Assembly: GCA_958295835.1 (NCBI GenBank)
Contig: OY282378.1
Span: 2,187,001-2,251,000 of the forward strand
Length of the DNA stretch: 64,000 nt
From: an uncultured Gammaproteobacteria bacterium
GTDB lineage: Bacteria; Pseudomonadota; Gammaproteobacteria; HK1
Reading direction: 5' to 3'
The notes under the pieces were generated by a model, which was not told where the DNA came from, ran no database searches, and worked only from the letters and a program-made list of their open reading frames with translations. This document shows positions 8,271 to 17,583 of the stretch, one piece after another (positions within the stretch are counted from its first letter, which is position 1; every line of letters starts with the position of its first letter). A program made the position numbers and the translations under genes.

Positions 8271-9578
8271 TCAGGCGACCGCGCGCGGCTCTTCGACCGG
8301 CGCCTCGAACTGCTCCTCCTCGGTCGAGCCGGACAGGGCGGTGATCGAACTCGTGCCGCCGGTGACCACCTGGGTCACCGCGTCGAAGTAGCCGGCGCCG
8401 ACCTCCCGCTGGTGCTTGTGGGCGGTGTAGCCGAGCGGCTCGGCCGCGAACTCCGCTTCCTGCAGCTCCACGTAGGCGCTCATCCCGCGGTCGCGATAGC
8501 CGTGCGCGAGCCCGAACATGCCCTGGTTGACGGCGTGGAAGCCGGCCAGGGTGATGAACTGGAAGCGGTAGCCCGCCTCCGCCAGTGCGTCCTGGAATCT
8601 CGCGATGGTGGCGTCGTCGAGGTTCGCCCGCCAGTTGAACGACGGCGAGCAGTTGTAGGCGAGCCGCTGGCCCGGGAAGCGCTCCCGGATCGCCTGGGCG
8701 AACTCCCGCGCCTCGCCGAGGTCCGGCTTCGCCGTCTCGCACCACACCAAGTCCGCGTAGGGGGCGTAGGCGAGCCCGCGCGAGACCGCCTGCTCCATCC
8801 CGCACTTCACCTCGTAGAACCCCTCCGGCGTCCGCTTGCCGGTGACGAAGGGCTGGTCGTTGGGGTCGACGTCGCTGGTGAGCAGCTTCGCGCCGAGCGC
8901 GTCGGTGCGGGCCATGAGCAGGGTGGGCACCCCGCAGACGTCGGCCGCGAGGCGTGCCGCGACCAGCTTCTGCACCGCTTCCCGGGTCGGCACCAGCACC
9001 TTGCCGCCCATGTGGCCGCACTTCTTCGCCGAGGAGAGCTGGTCCTCGAAGTGCACGCCGGCCGCGCCCGCGTCGATCATGTCCTTCATCAGCTCGAAGG
9101 CGTTCAGCACCCCGCCGAAGCCGGACTCCGCGTCGGCGACCACGGGCAGGAACCAGTCGATCGAATCGTCGCCCTCCGCATGGTGGATCTGGTCGGCCCG
9201 GGCCAGCGCGGCGTTGATCGCGCGGAGCAGTTCGGGCGCGCTGTCGGCGGGGTACAGGCTCTGGTCGGGATACATCTGACCCGCGCTGTTGGCGTCCGCC
9301 GCCACCTGCCAGCCGGAGAGGTAGATGGCCTGCAACCCCGCCTTGGCCATCTGCACCGCCTGGTTGCCGGTGACCGAGCCGAGCGTGCGCACGAAGGGCT
9401 GTGTTTCGAGAGTCTTCCAGAGGCGTTCGGCGCCTCTGCGTGCCAGGGTGTGCTCGATCGGTACCGAGCCGCGCAGCCGCACGACGTCCGCGGCTGAATA
9501 GCCTCTCTCGACTCCGCGCCAGCGGGGATCGTCCCGCCACTGCTTCTCAAGGGTCGTTGCTTCGTACTGTCGGTTCAT
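8271..9578 (-). CDS. aceA: isocitrate lyase
   Basis: The protein of about 435 residues is a clear isocitrate lyase: the catalytic loop KKCGHMGGK, substrate-binding [15 protein letters not shown], and [15 protein letters not shown] are all present, and the length fits the bacterial enzyme. It cleaves isocitrate to glyoxylate and succinate, letting the cell grow on C2 units. The ATG at 9578 is chosen over one three codons earlier because GGAG lies nine bases before it; the earlier ATG abuts the GGAG. It lies upstream of sauS on the same strand, so the two could share a transcript. Malate synthase is not in the window. Confidence 0.95.
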   Translation of the reverse strand: MNRQYEATTLEKQWRDDPRWRGVERGYSAADVVRLRGSVPIEHTLARRGAERLWKTLETQPFVRTLGSVTGNQAVQMAKAGLQAIYLSGWQVAADANSAGQMYPDQSLYPADSAPELLRAINAALARADQIHHAEGDDSIDWFLPVVADAESGFGGVLNAFELMKDMIDAGAAGVHFEDQLSSAKKCGHMGGKVLVPTREAVQKLVAARLAADVCGVPTLLMARTDALGAKLLTSDVDPNDQPFVTGKRTPEGFYEVKCGMEQAVSRGLAYAPYADLVWCETAKPDLGEAREFAQAIRERFPGQRLAYNCSPSFNWRANLDDATIARFQDALAEAGYRFQFITLAGFHAVNQGMFGLAHGYRDRGMSAYVELQEAEFAAEPLGYTAHKHQREVGAGYFDAVTQVVTGGTSSITALSGSTEEEQFEAPVEEPRAVA

Positions 9579-9690
9579 GGATCTCATCTCCGTACCGGAT
9601 CGTTTCCCGGGGCGCCGGCCCCATCCACTGCGAATTCCTGACTCTTCATGCTACAGGGACGCGATCATAAAACAAGCTGGCCTGCCGAAT

Positions 9691-10351
9691 GCCAGCAATT
9701 CCCGCTAACGCGGCGACAGTCCGTGGCGCCGAGCCCGGCACGGCCTGCCGCGGGCGAGGCGATCGACAGTTGCTTCTCGCAACAACTCGCGCAATGCACG
9801 CGCGACGACGAGAAGGTGCCCGTGCCGTGCACCGAGAGCAGATAGTGACCGTCCAGGGTCGCGAACCCTTCTAGACCCCTGCCGCGCTGCAGCACATGGA
9901 ACAACCGCGTGAACGCGCGACGCAACGCCCGCGGGTCAACCTCATCCAGCCGCTCTCGCAACGCCGTGTCCGACGGCGCACGCGCCACCCCGTACAGACT
10001 CCTCAGATTCGCCCCGACCGTGCCGTCCCCGCGTGAGTCCCGGTCGAACTGCAACAGCGACGGGTACTTCATCCCGAAGATGGCCAATCCCGACATCAGG
10101 CACTCGGTCAGAGTCAGTCCCCGACTCGCAACGCCATCCTCGACCCGGGCGAAACACGTTCGCACCGCTTTGAACAATCCCGGCGCGCTGAGCGCTTGGC
10201 GAAAGCGAGGAATCGGCACGAAATATCATCCATCGCATGAAGATGTACCATTATGCCACTGAATCTGCTCCGAAAGTTTACGAGAATTTTTTCACATCCC
10301 GCTCAACCTCTTGATCTCACTAGGGGCACCGAGTAAGCGGGAATTGCTGGC
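9691..10351. mobile_element. internally deleted insertion sequence with both inverted ends
   Basis: GCCAGCAATTCCCGCTAAC at 9691 is repeated in inverted orientation at 10333-10351 with one mismatch, giving matched terminal repeats. Between them lies only the N-terminal part of a transposase, so about 660 bases remain of what should be a longer element. The reading frame changes character near 9773, where the interior appears to have been lost and the far end joined on. Both ends survive, so it might still be mobilised in trans. Confidence 0.7.
9773..10219 (-). pseudogene. N-terminal fragment of a DDE transposase
   Basis: The first 149 codons match the start of a common proteobacterial transposase type (MSGLAIFGMKYPSLLQFDRD, RAPSDTALRERLDEVDP, LDGHYLLSVHGTGTFSS, HCASCCEK). 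After CCEK the homology stops and the frame reads into the left inverted repeat. In relatives as I recall them the motif is SVDGTG, so the His here may also have removed a catalytic aspartate. Family assignment (IS4-like/ISNCY) is uncertain. Confidence 0.7.
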
Positions 10352-10396
10352 CAAATGCTGACTATTGCCCTTGTCAATGACCGTCAGGAGAAGCAG

Positions 10397-10485
10397 GCGG
10401 CGACCGCTGATGTGGTTGCCTGACGACTCCCCTACACCGAATCGCGGACGGTCATGAACGCAACGACAGCCGCGGCCGCCGGACT
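10397..10485 (-). repeat. displaced copy of the 3' end of the downstream MFS gene
   Basis: This stretch aligns with 12503-12590, the stop region of the MFS transporter gene, with only scattered differences. Read leftward it ends FMTVRDSV-stop, against FMTARDSA-stop for the intact gene. A short related motif starting GGTTGCCTG occurs at 10414, 12449 and 12520, so the boundary has been duplicated. The segment between the copies holds foreign-looking fragments. Confidence 0.75.
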
Positions 10486-10601
10486 GCCGGTGCGTCGGGC
10501 GGCCTTGGCGACGTTCCCGACGTTGCCGGTGGTACGCAATCTTCACCGGTGCGGCTGTGCTCCCGACACGCCAATGCCGCATTGCCCCACCCCTGTCGAG
10601 G

Positions 10602-11315
10602 TCATTGTGGGCGTGGCGGCGACACCTGCAAGTACCTGACCCCGGCTGCCTTGGCGCGTGCCGCGTCGGGCGCGTCGATGCCGTATCCTGCAGCGACTGC
10701 CACGGCGTCCACGCCGAACACGGCACGCAACGCATCGGCCGAGGCGCGCACACGCTCGATGTCGCCGGCATGCACCTTGTTCGACGCCTCCACGGCAATC
10801 CACACGACGGTGGCCCGGTCGTTGCGCCGCTGCGCGCGCAGGATAAAGTCCGTGGCCTCTATCCTGGCCTCCTGCGCGTCGGTGATCCGGCCGCCGTCGA
10901 GCGCGTTTTCGACCTGGTCGGCGAAGTCCTTGTCCGGCACCTGCACCGGCCCTTGAACGACGCGGGGCCGTCTGAGCTCCAGCGCCCGGCTGATCAGCGC
11001 CCTGATCCTCCGGTGCAGGCGGTGCTCCAGATCGCTGCCCTTGAGGTGGCCGACATCGGTCTTGAGTTCGGCGACATCGGTCTTGAGTTCGGCGACATCG
11101 GTCTTGAGCTGGGCGACATCGGTCTTGAGCTGGGCGACGTCGGCCTTGAGCTCGGCGATGTCTTTCTCGATGCGGTCCAGCCGTGCCGGTATGCCCAGGA
11201 ACTCGTTGGTGAGCAGCGCCCGCAGCAGCAGGCGCTGAGCCTCCGGGTTGGCCTGCAACTCGGCGATGATGCGGGCGACCAGCGATGTCGGATCCAGCTT
11301 CTCTTCGGCTTCCAT
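10602..11315 (-). CDS. coiled-coil protein with nuclease-like C-terminus (DUF3782-like)
   Basis: The protein of about 237 residues starts MEAEEKLDP, has a helical N-terminus, then a run of heptads (LKTDVAQ/LKTDVAE) forming a strict coiled coil, and ends in a domain with TVVWIAVEASNKVHAGDIERVRA. That ending resembles the PD-(D/E)XK-like C-terminal domain found in DUF3782 proteins that carry similar coiled coils. The heptads are encoded by a 21-base tandem repeat that could change length. An upstream in-frame start (11378) exists but falls outside the homologous pattern. The function is unknown. The gene lies among mobile debris. Confidence 0.6.
   Translation of the reverse strand: MEAEEKLDPTSLVARIIAELQANPEAQRLLLRALLTNEFLGIPARLDRIEKDIAELKADVAQLKTDVAQLKTDVAELKTDVAELKTDVGHLKGSDLEHRLHRRIRALISRALELRRPRVVQGPVQVPDKDFADQVENALDGGRITDAQEARIEATDFILRAQRRNDRATVVWIAVEASNKVHAGDIERVRASADALRAVFGVDAVAVAAGYGIDAPDAARAKAAGVRYLQVSPPRPQ
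11052..11156. repeat. 21-bp tandem repeat, five units
   Basis: Five consecutive 21-base units of the form GACATCGGTCTTGAGYTSGGC lie inside the coiled-coil gene, the last one more diverged. Each unit adds one seven-residue heptad (LKTDVAE or LKTDVAQ), so gain or loss of units lengthens or shortens the coiled coil without a frameshift. Confidence 0.9.
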
Positions 11316-11619
11316 GGGTAACGTCCGTCCAACCAGTGCGTGTGGCGTCGACCCGGCGACCGTCACCGTATGCATCAATCATACTCTGCTTTCGAGGAGC
11401 AAGGACCAACAAACCGGACAGTTCCATTTGTTGCCAACACGGCAGGACCCGGCCACTGTCTGACGGGACCCGGTGACGCCATGATGTCCTGGAAGCGCGG
11501 GCAGGATTCGATTGAAGGGCCGCTTGCGCACCGAACTTCAGGGCGCGGACATCGAGGCGTTTCCCGTCGCCTCGTTCATCGCCGAATCGGAGGTCGAGGC
11601 GGAGGCGGAGTAGCGCGTC
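11316..11619. other. gap upstream of coiled-coil gene; C-terminal peptide fragment
   Basis: No intact gene is seen here. From 11485 to 11613 one forward frame is open and ends ELQGADIEAFPVASF...EAEAE-stop seven bases before the HEPN-like ATG, so it may be the tail of a lost partner gene. The rest could hold the leftward promoter of the coiled-coil gene. Confidence 0.35.
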
Positions 11620-12060
11620 ATGGAGCCGGAGCACCTCTTGCGGATGGCCCAACCGATCTTGCGGAGATCAACACCCGCCGGGCGCGGCGGGCGGATTTGT
11701 GCCGTGCCCTCAGCATGACGTACTGCGCCTTGTTCCATTGTCTGGCGCGCACTTGCGTGGACAGTTTGACGGGCCGCGCCGGCACGGTCGGCAATCGACC
11801 AATGTGGCGGCGGGTGTATCGTGCGCTGGAGCACAGGCAGGCCAAGACACGCTGCGAGAGCGTGCCGTCCCGGTTTCCCGACGAGGTGCAGGAATTCGGG
11901 CGAACCTTCGCCGAGCTGCAGAGCAAACGCCACTTCGCGGACTACGGCCCGGACCACCCGGTGAGCAAATCCGAAATGGTCGCGGACATCAGTGACGTCC
12001 GAACGGCGATCGGCCGCTTTGTTGCAACGCCGGCCAGCGTCCGCCGCGACTTCGCCATCC
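11620..12060 (+). pseudogene. frameshifted HEPN-like protein gene
   Basis: An ATG at 11620 begins MEPEHLLRMAQ, and after a one-base frame change near 11655 the other frame continues INTRRARRADLCRALSMTY, then CALFHCLAR, WRRVYRALEHRQAK and ELQSKRHFADYGPD. Together these read as one HEPN-type helical protein; an arginine six residues before the histidine in RVYRALEH fits the RX4-6H RNase motif. The homologous part stops at about 12060, where an RTX fragment takes over. The gene is therefore broken at both ends of its frame. Similar small HEPN genes usually sit in two-gene toxin-antitoxin-like pairs. Confidence 0.6.
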
Positions 12061-12417
12061 AGCGGCGGCGGGGGCCGCGACATCCTCGTGGGCGGGGAAG
12101 GGGCCGACCGGCTCGTCGGCGGTGCCGAGGGCGACACCTTCTTCGGCCACGGTGTCGCCGGACCGGACGGGGATGCGGACCGCTTCATCATCACCGGCGG
12201 GCGAAACCGGATCATGGATTTCTCGCCTGGGGCGGATTGGCTCAGCGTGCGCGGGATCTCGACGGACGCGCAATTGCTCGCGAATGCCACACAGGTGGGA
12301 GACCACCTGCATATCGGCTTCTACGGAGGCGACCTCTATCTCGCCTGGACGACGCTTGCGGAGCTGGAAGGCTGGCCAGTTGCATTGACGTTCGCCGACC
12401 TCGACGGCCAGATGTGA
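12061..12417 (+). pseudogene. C-terminal fragment of an RTX (calcium-binding repeat) protein
   Basis: The frame shows RTX nonapeptides GGGGRDILV, GGEGADRLV and GGAEGDTFF, then DRFIITGGRNRIMDFSPGADWLSV, typical of the end of secreted hemolysin-type repeat proteins. It ends LTFADLDGQM-stop. The N-terminal part is absent because the sequence before 12060 belongs to the HEPN-like gene. It is a fragment, possibly expressed as a chimera from upstream starts. A second RTX fragment lies at 47730-47940. Confidence 0.7.
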
Positions 12418-12537
12418 CCGCGCACCCCGGCCGGTACGTGACCCGGGCGGTTGCCTGACGATTCCGCGGCGCGGAATCCCGGGTGCCCCAACCGCCAGGG
12501 CGGTCGGCGACCGCTGTGCGGTTGCCTGGCGATTCCC

Positions 12538-13698
12538 CTACGCGGAATCGCGGGCGGTCATGAACAGAACGACAGCCGCGGCCCCCGCCAACGCCGCGGC
12601 GACGGCCGCGCCGACCGCGGGGTCCGCAGCGTCAGCGAGCACGCCGAAGGCGATTGGTGCGGCTGCGCTCGCCGCGGTCGTCACGGTACGGAACGGCCCG
12701 GACACGGGCGCTTGGCGCCCCTCGTGTGCGAGCTCCCCGGCAGCGCCGTACAACACCGCCGACGTTCCGTTGAGCACGAGACCGAGCGGTGCGAGCAGCA
12801 CCCAGAGCCATCCCATGGGCAGGGCGATCGCCGCGGCGATCCCCAGCGCCGTCGCCACTTCGGTGACGACGATGGTTCGGATCGTTCCGAGCCGTTCGGC
12901 GATGAAGCCGCAGGCGGGCTTCCCGGCCGCACCGCCGGCGAAGACCAGCATGACCGCGAAGCCCACGTGCTCGACCGGCAGCCCCTTGCTGACGATCAGG
13001 AAGGGCGCCAGGAGCAGGAAACCGCTGCGTGAGGAAGCGTCGATGACCGCGATCACGCTGAGGACGGCGAAGCCGCGGCGGTTGACGATTCCCCGGCCCG
13101 CCGGCCCGCCATTCCCTGGCGCGGGCGGCCCCTCACCGGATACGAAACGTTGCAGCGACAGATGCACCCCGAGGGCGACAACCGCCATCGCGACGCCGCA
13201 CGATGCCGACGACGTCCGCCAGCCGGCGTACCCGATGCCGAGCGCGAGCAACGCGGGAACGATCGCCTTTCCCGCGTCGCCGGCGAAGTTGCAGATGCCG
13301 AGCGCCGCCCGAGCCTGCTCGCCTCGATGCGTGCGACCGAGCAGGCTGGACGCGAGCGGGTGTTGCACGCTCGAGCCGAGTCCGGCGGCCAGCAACGCGA
13401 CGAGCAGCGCCCGGAATCCGTCCGCCTCGGCGAGCAGCAGCCAGCCGACCGCGGCCCCCAGCGTCCCGAGAGCGAGCAGGCGGCGTTCACCAAGTCGTTC
13501 GGACATCGGACCCGAAGGGATCCGCCCTGCCGTCATCGCAGCATGGAACACGCTCTTCAGGGCGCCGGCCTGGGTCAACGACAATCCGAATGCTTGTGCC
13601 CAGAGCGGCAGGAGCACGAGCAATGCTTCGGCCAGACCGTCGTGGGCCGCACGGGCGGCCGAGCACGAGGCCAGAATCAGGCGCGGCGGACGCGGCAC
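12538..13698 (-). CDS. MFS transporter (fosmidomycin-resistance-like)
   Basis: The product of about 386 residues has around twelve membrane segments and major-facilitator motifs such as GRIPSGPMSERLGERR between helices 2 and 3. It resembles the FSR/CynX-like efflux branch; the substrate cannot be named. The open frame reaches 13776, but the first 26 residues are arginine-rich and unlike the family. A GTG at 13698 preceded by CGGAG gives MPRPPRLIL and then the first helix, so it is preferred. Its 3' end is duplicated in degraded form at 10397-10485. Confidence 0.72.
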   Translation of the reverse strand: MPRPPRLILASCSAARAAHDGLAEALLVLLPLWAQAFGLSLTQAGALKSVFHAAMTAGRIPSGPMSERLGERRLLALGTLGAAVGWLLLAEADGFRALLVALLAAGLGSSVQHPLASSLLGRTHRGEQARAALGICNFAGDAGKAIVPALLALGIGYAGWRTSSASCGVAMAVVALGVHLSLQRFVSGEGPPAPGNGGPAGRGIVNRRGFAVLSVIAVIDASSRSGFLLLAPFLIVSKGLPVEHVGFAVMLVFAGGAAGKPACGFIAERLGTIRTIVVTEVATALGIAAAIALPMGWLWVLLAPLGLVLNGTSAVLYGAAGELAHEGRQAPVSGPFRTVTTAASAAAPIAFGVLADAADPAVGAAVAAALAGAAAVVLFMTARDSA

Positions 13699-13750
13699 GT
13701 TACTGCTCCGGGAGATCCTTCGACGTCGTGCCGGCCGGCGGCTGCATCCC

Positions 13751-14755
13751 TCAGCCGGCCGCGCCCTCCCCTTCACGGTTCCGGACCCGCGCGAAGGCGC
13801 GCTTGATCTTCGGTCCCAGGCTCTCGAGTCCGTCGGGGAGGAACAGGATGGACGCGATCAGTATCGCACCGTAGATGAGCGGCCGGGCCTGGTCCAACCC
13901 GAGCTCGCGCAACACGATCTCATTGACCACCGTCAGCGTCGCCACGCCGAGGATCGGGCCGTAGATGGTGGCCGTCCCGCCCACGATGACCCAGACCAGC
14001 ACGTAGACCATGGCTTCCACGTCGAACTGGTTCGGGTTCACGGTGCCGAGATAGTGCGCAAGCAGGGCGCCGGCCAGACCCGCGAAGAACGAAGCGATGA
14101 CGAAGGCCAGGGTCCGGTATCCGCGGGTATCCACCCCCACGGCCTCCGCCAGCCTGTCCTGCCAGTGAATGGCGTGAAAGGTGAGCCCGATCCGGGAGCG
14201 CTCCAGACGGTAAAGGACGACGAGTGAGAGAGAGACGACGACCAGACACAGGTAGTAGTAGTTGACGGGGTCGAAGAACGCGACCTGGAATCCGCCGATC
14301 TCGATGTCGGGGACCGAGGGAATCAGCTTGATGCCCTTCGGTCCGCCGAAGGGCTCGCGGAACCGCTTCCAGCACAACCTGATGATCTCGCCGGCCGCGA
14401 ACGACCCGATGAGAAAGTAGAACGCCTTCATGCGGAGCAGCGGAAAGCTCAGGACCCAGGCGGTCAGGGCGGCGACCCCGGCTCCCAGCAGCATCGCCGG
14501 CGGGACCGGAACGCCCAGCCGCTTCGCGAACAGCGTGCTCGCGTAGGCGCCGACTCCCATGATCACGACGTGAGCGAGTGACCACTCACCCGTGAGGGTC
14601 AACAGCCGGTAGCTCACCACCACGAGGACGTTGATGACGAGAAATACCGCAACCTCTTTCTGGGAGAAGCTGAGCAGATGGGGCAGCACCACGAGGGCCG
14701 CGTAGATTCCCGCGAGAGTCGCCCAGAAGCCCCAGCCGTGACTTGCGCTTCGCAC
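13751..14755 (-). CDS. livM: branched-chain amino acid-type ABC permease LivM
   Basis: The 334-residue membrane protein has the LivM pattern: GEWSLAHVVIMGVGAYAS, FYFLIGSFAAGEIIRL, a long loop with LAEAVGVDTRGYRTLAFVI and a C-terminal VWVIVGGTATIYGPILGV. LivM pairs with LivH to form the transmembrane channel of HAAT-family importers for amino acids, amides or urea. The start is a GTG 19 bases after the livH stop, so translation is probably coupled. No LivG/LivF ATPase follows in the window, so the ATPases must be encoded elsewhere. Confidence 0.88.
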   Translation of the reverse strand: MRSASHGWGFWATLAGIYAALVVLPHLLSFSQKEVAVFLVINVLVVVSYRLLTLTGEWSLAHVVIMGVGAYASTLFAKRLGVPVPPAMLLGAGVAALTAWVLSFPLLRMKAFYFLIGSFAAGEIIRLCWKRFREPFGGPKGIKLIPSVPDIEIGGFQVAFFDPVNYYYLCLVVVSLSLVVLYRLERSRIGLTFHAIHWQDRLAEAVGVDTRGYRTLAFVIASFFAGLAGALLAHYLGTVNPNQFDVEAMVYVLVWVIVGGTATIYGPILGVATLTVVNEIVLRELGLDQARPLIYGAILIASILFLPDGLESLGPKIKRAFARVRNREGEGAAG

Positions 14756-14774
14756 CGGAGGCCGCGACCGCGAC

Positions 14775-15650
14775 TCAGGCTCGTTCCCGGGCCCCGAGCA
14801 ACCCGGTCGGCCGCACGATGAGCACCACCAGCATCAGCAGCAGACCGACGATGTCGGCGACGACACCGTCGGAGAACGTCGTCACGAAGGTATGCACGAA
14901 CCCGTACAGGATCGCCGCCACCACCGCGCCTTCCAGGCTGCCGAGTCCGCCGACGATGGTGACGATGAAGGCGGTGACGATCACCGAATGGCCCATGTAG
15001 GGCCAGGTGCGCACCAGAGGCGCCGCGAGGGCGCCGGCAACCCCCGCCATGGCCGCGGCGATGCACATGGCGAGGCGCGCGGTCCGGGTGATTGAAATCC
15101 CCTGCAACGCGGCGGCCTCCGGATCCTGCGCACAGGCCCGGAGCGCCCAGCCGAAGCGCGTGCGGCGGAGGAACACCCACAACGCGCCGAGCACCACGAC
15201 TGCGCCGACGATGACGTACAGACGCTGGAGGGCGACGACCACGCCGTCGAGCCCGAACGGATGGAACGTCGTCCGGGTCGGCGGCGCGATGTGCTCCATG
15301 CGTACTCCGAAGCCCATCGCCACCGCCGCCTGCAGCATCAGCAGCAATCCGATGGAGACGATCAACCCGGCCAGCGGGTTGTCCCGCACCGGCCGGAACA
15401 GCGTCCGCTCCATCGCGATTCCCAGCGCGCCGACGAAGATCAGCCCGAGCATGATGGCGAAGAAATAGGGGTACGACTGGTCCGCGTACGCGAACACCAC
15501 GCAATAGGCGCCGAGCATGAACAGCTCGCCGTGAGCGAAGTTGACCACGCCCATCACGCCGAAGATCAGCATGAGCCCGACCGCGATCAACGCCATGAAG
15601 CTCGCGGCGTAGACGGCGTTCACACAGGTCTGCAGCAGCAGCTCGATCAT
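14775..15650 (-). CDS. livH: branched-chain amino acid-type ABC permease LivH
   Basis: The protein of about 291 residues shows LivH motifs ALIAVGLMLIFGVMGVVNFAH near the N-terminus, GLIVSIGLLLMLQ, and GGLGSLEGAVVAAILYG near the end. It forms the second half of the importer channel with LivM. The ATG at 15650 gives MIELLLQTCVNAVYAAS, the family start; the frame is open 23 codons further but without homology. It lies 157 bases after the binding-protein gene on the same strand. Confidence 0.88.
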   Translation of the reverse strand: MIELLLQTCVNAVYAASFMALIAVGLMLIFGVMGVVNFAHGELFMLGAYCVVFAYADQSYPYFFAIMLGLIFVGALGIAMERTLFRPVRDNPLAGLIVSIGLLLMLQAAVAMGFGVRMEHIAPPTRTTFHPFGLDGVVVALQRLYVIVGAVVVLGALWVFLRRTRFGWALRACAQDPEAAALQGISITRTARLAMCIAAAMAGVAGALAAPLVRTWPYMGHSVIVTAFIVTIVGGLGSLEGAVVAAILYGFVHTFVTTFSDGVVADIVGLLLMLVVLIVRPTGLLGARERA

Positions 15651-15807
15651 CGCGTCGGACAGCTCCCCACTCGTTTGAAACGCGGGCGGGTCACTGCCCC
15701 CCGGACGATCGAGTTGCAAGGGACGCCACGAGCAACGAACGCCGGAGGAGCGGATTCCCGCCCCTCCGTTCGGTCCGATGAATTCGCGGCGACGCGGGCC
15801 GTCCGGC

Positions 15808-17103
15808 TCAGCCGCGCTGGTGGTACATCTCGCCCATCTCGGTGAAGTGCTTCACCAGCAGGTCGCCGTGCATGGCCCACCACTCGGGGATGTTCCGGAA
15901 CTCCTTGATGACGGCCTTGCCGTTCTCGATTACCACCACCGGCCAGTTGCCGACCAGCGCGTTGTCGATCCCGAACAGCTCCTTGCCCCACCAGCTCGCG
16001 TCGCCGAAGGCGTGCTTGCCGGTGCCGCCCTGCTTCATGCCCGCCAGCACCTCCTGGGGTTCCACGCTGCCGGCCCGTTGGGCGCCCTGCACCCACAGGT
16101 CCATGATCGACGCATACTCCCAGGACACCGCGCCCCACTCGCCGGGCCAACGCTTGCTGTACTCGGCGTAGAACTCTCCGGGAGCGTCGAAGTTGATCCC
16201 GGGCTGGCTGAGCGCCGGATCGTCGAAATCGGGGAACTGGAAGATGAAACCTTCCATGAACTCCTTCGAGGTCTTCTCGACGATCTTCTCGTAGAAGTCC
16301 GCGGTGCAGGAGATGATCTTGCCCTTGAACCCCTGCTGGTAGGCCTGCTCGCACAGCGGATGCACGTAGTCCGCGTAGGCGGTGTCGAGGCACAGGATGT
16401 CCGGGTTCTTCGACAGCATCGACGTCATCACCGGCGCGAAGTCGGTGGTCGAAAGGTCGAAGAAGACGGTGTCCAGGACATCGATCCCGTGCGCCTCGAA
16501 GGCCGCGAGATAGGTCGCCACCGACGGCCGCCCCAAGGCGTCGTCCTGCGCGCAGATCACGGTGGACTTCAGGTCCGGCATCTGCTCGGCGAGCCACCAT
16601 ACGCCGGTGACGTTGTAGATGGGATGTACCTCGCAGGGCGCGATCAAGGTCTTGGTGTCGGGTGAAAGATCGCTGGGCAGCAGGGTGGACACCAGCATCC
16701 CCGACTTGTTGGCGATCGGCTGCACCGCCGGCCAGGTATCGCCGCCAAGCATCATGATGAACTTGACGTCATCCTCGAAGATGAGCTTGGTGGCGCCGGC
16801 GCGCGCTTTCTCGGGCGCGTATTCGTTGTCGTAGGAGACGAACTCGAAGGTGCAGGTGTCGTCCCCGATTCGAACGCCGCCGGCGGCGTTCACCTTCTCG
16901 GCCCAGATCTCGCACCCGTAGAGGCCCGGCAGCCCCCAGGCCGCGACTTCTCCGGTGAGGGGAGCCAGGAATCCGATCTTGACGGTTCTGGTGGCGGCAG
17001 CAGCGGTCGTGGGGGCCAGACCACCTGCCAGGGCGGCTCCGGCCGCGGTCGCACCAAGAAAGGTTCGTCTGCCTATCCTTTTCTGAAAAAGTTGCTTTGA
17101 CAT
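15808..17103 (-). CDS. ABC substrate-binding protein, branched-chain amino acid/amide type
   Basis: The 431-residue product has a Tat-type signal (GRRTFLGATAAGAALAGG) and a periplasmic type I binding fold beginning TVKIGFLAPLTGEVAAWG. This is the LivK/AmiC/UrtA superfamily. The ligand is unknown; the divergent trimethylamine monooxygenase gene makes a methylated amine or other osmolyte a reasonable guess, no more. The ATG follows AAGGAG. It leads the livH-livM operon, as in HAAT importers. Confidence 0.87.
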   Translation of the reverse strand: MSKQLFQKRIGRRTFLGATAAGAALAGGLAPTTAAAATRTVKIGFLAPLTGEVAAWGLPGLYGCEIWAEKVNAAGGVRIGDDTCTFEFVSYDNEYAPEKARAGATKLIFEDDVKFIMMLGGDTWPAVQPIANKSGMLVSTLLPSDLSPDTKTLIAPCEVHPIYNVTGVWWLAEQMPDLKSTVICAQDDALGRPSVATYLAAFEAHGIDVLDTVFFDLSTTDFAPVMTSMLSKNPDILCLDTAYADYVHPLCEQAYQQGFKGKIISCTADFYEKIVEKTSKEFMEGFIFQFPDFDDPALSQPGINFDAPGEFYAEYSKRWPGEWGAVSWEYASIMDLWVQGAQRAGSVEPQEVLAGMKQGGTGKHAFGDASWWGKELFGIDNALVGNWPVVVIENGKAVIKEFRNIPEWWAMHGDLLVKHFTEMGEMYHQRG

Positions 17104-17583
17104 CGACTTTGCTCCTTCTCGTCAGGTTGTGGGCATCCTGACCGTCGTCTGCGAACGCTTCGCGTCGAGATACGGTCCGAGACCCGCCCGGAACGCAGTT
17201 CCGCAGGTTCCACCTCAAATCGCGGTCCGCGATCCACCGAACCAGCGGCTAACGTACCACTTCTGGATCTTTCATCAAGAAGCAATGTGCCAATTTCAGT
17301 CCAAAAAATTCCCTGTCTCATGACCAATCCCGCTTCCCGGGGCTACAATGAGAGGCGTTCGCGCGCGGCGCACCCGGCCCGTGGCTCTTCTTTCGGGCCT
17401 GATTCGCAGCGCCCTGCGACCGATGCGACGGGTCCGTGGGCGGGTGCCCGAGACCGATCGCAGCGCACCGGCGATGCGCCGCATCCGGTCATGGTCGCTT
17501 CAGTGGGAGGCGGACGCCGCTACGCGGGCGGTAGAATCCGCCGGATCGACTCATCATCGTGAGATTGAGACAGGGAGCAAGCG
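17104..17583. other. divergent intergenic region, binding protein / tmm
   Basis: No gene is apparent. The region between the divergent transporter and monooxygenase genes has an AT-richer pocket at about 17265-17325 that is the likely place for promoters. No convincing hairpin, riboswitch or operator was recognised. Confidence 0.4.
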
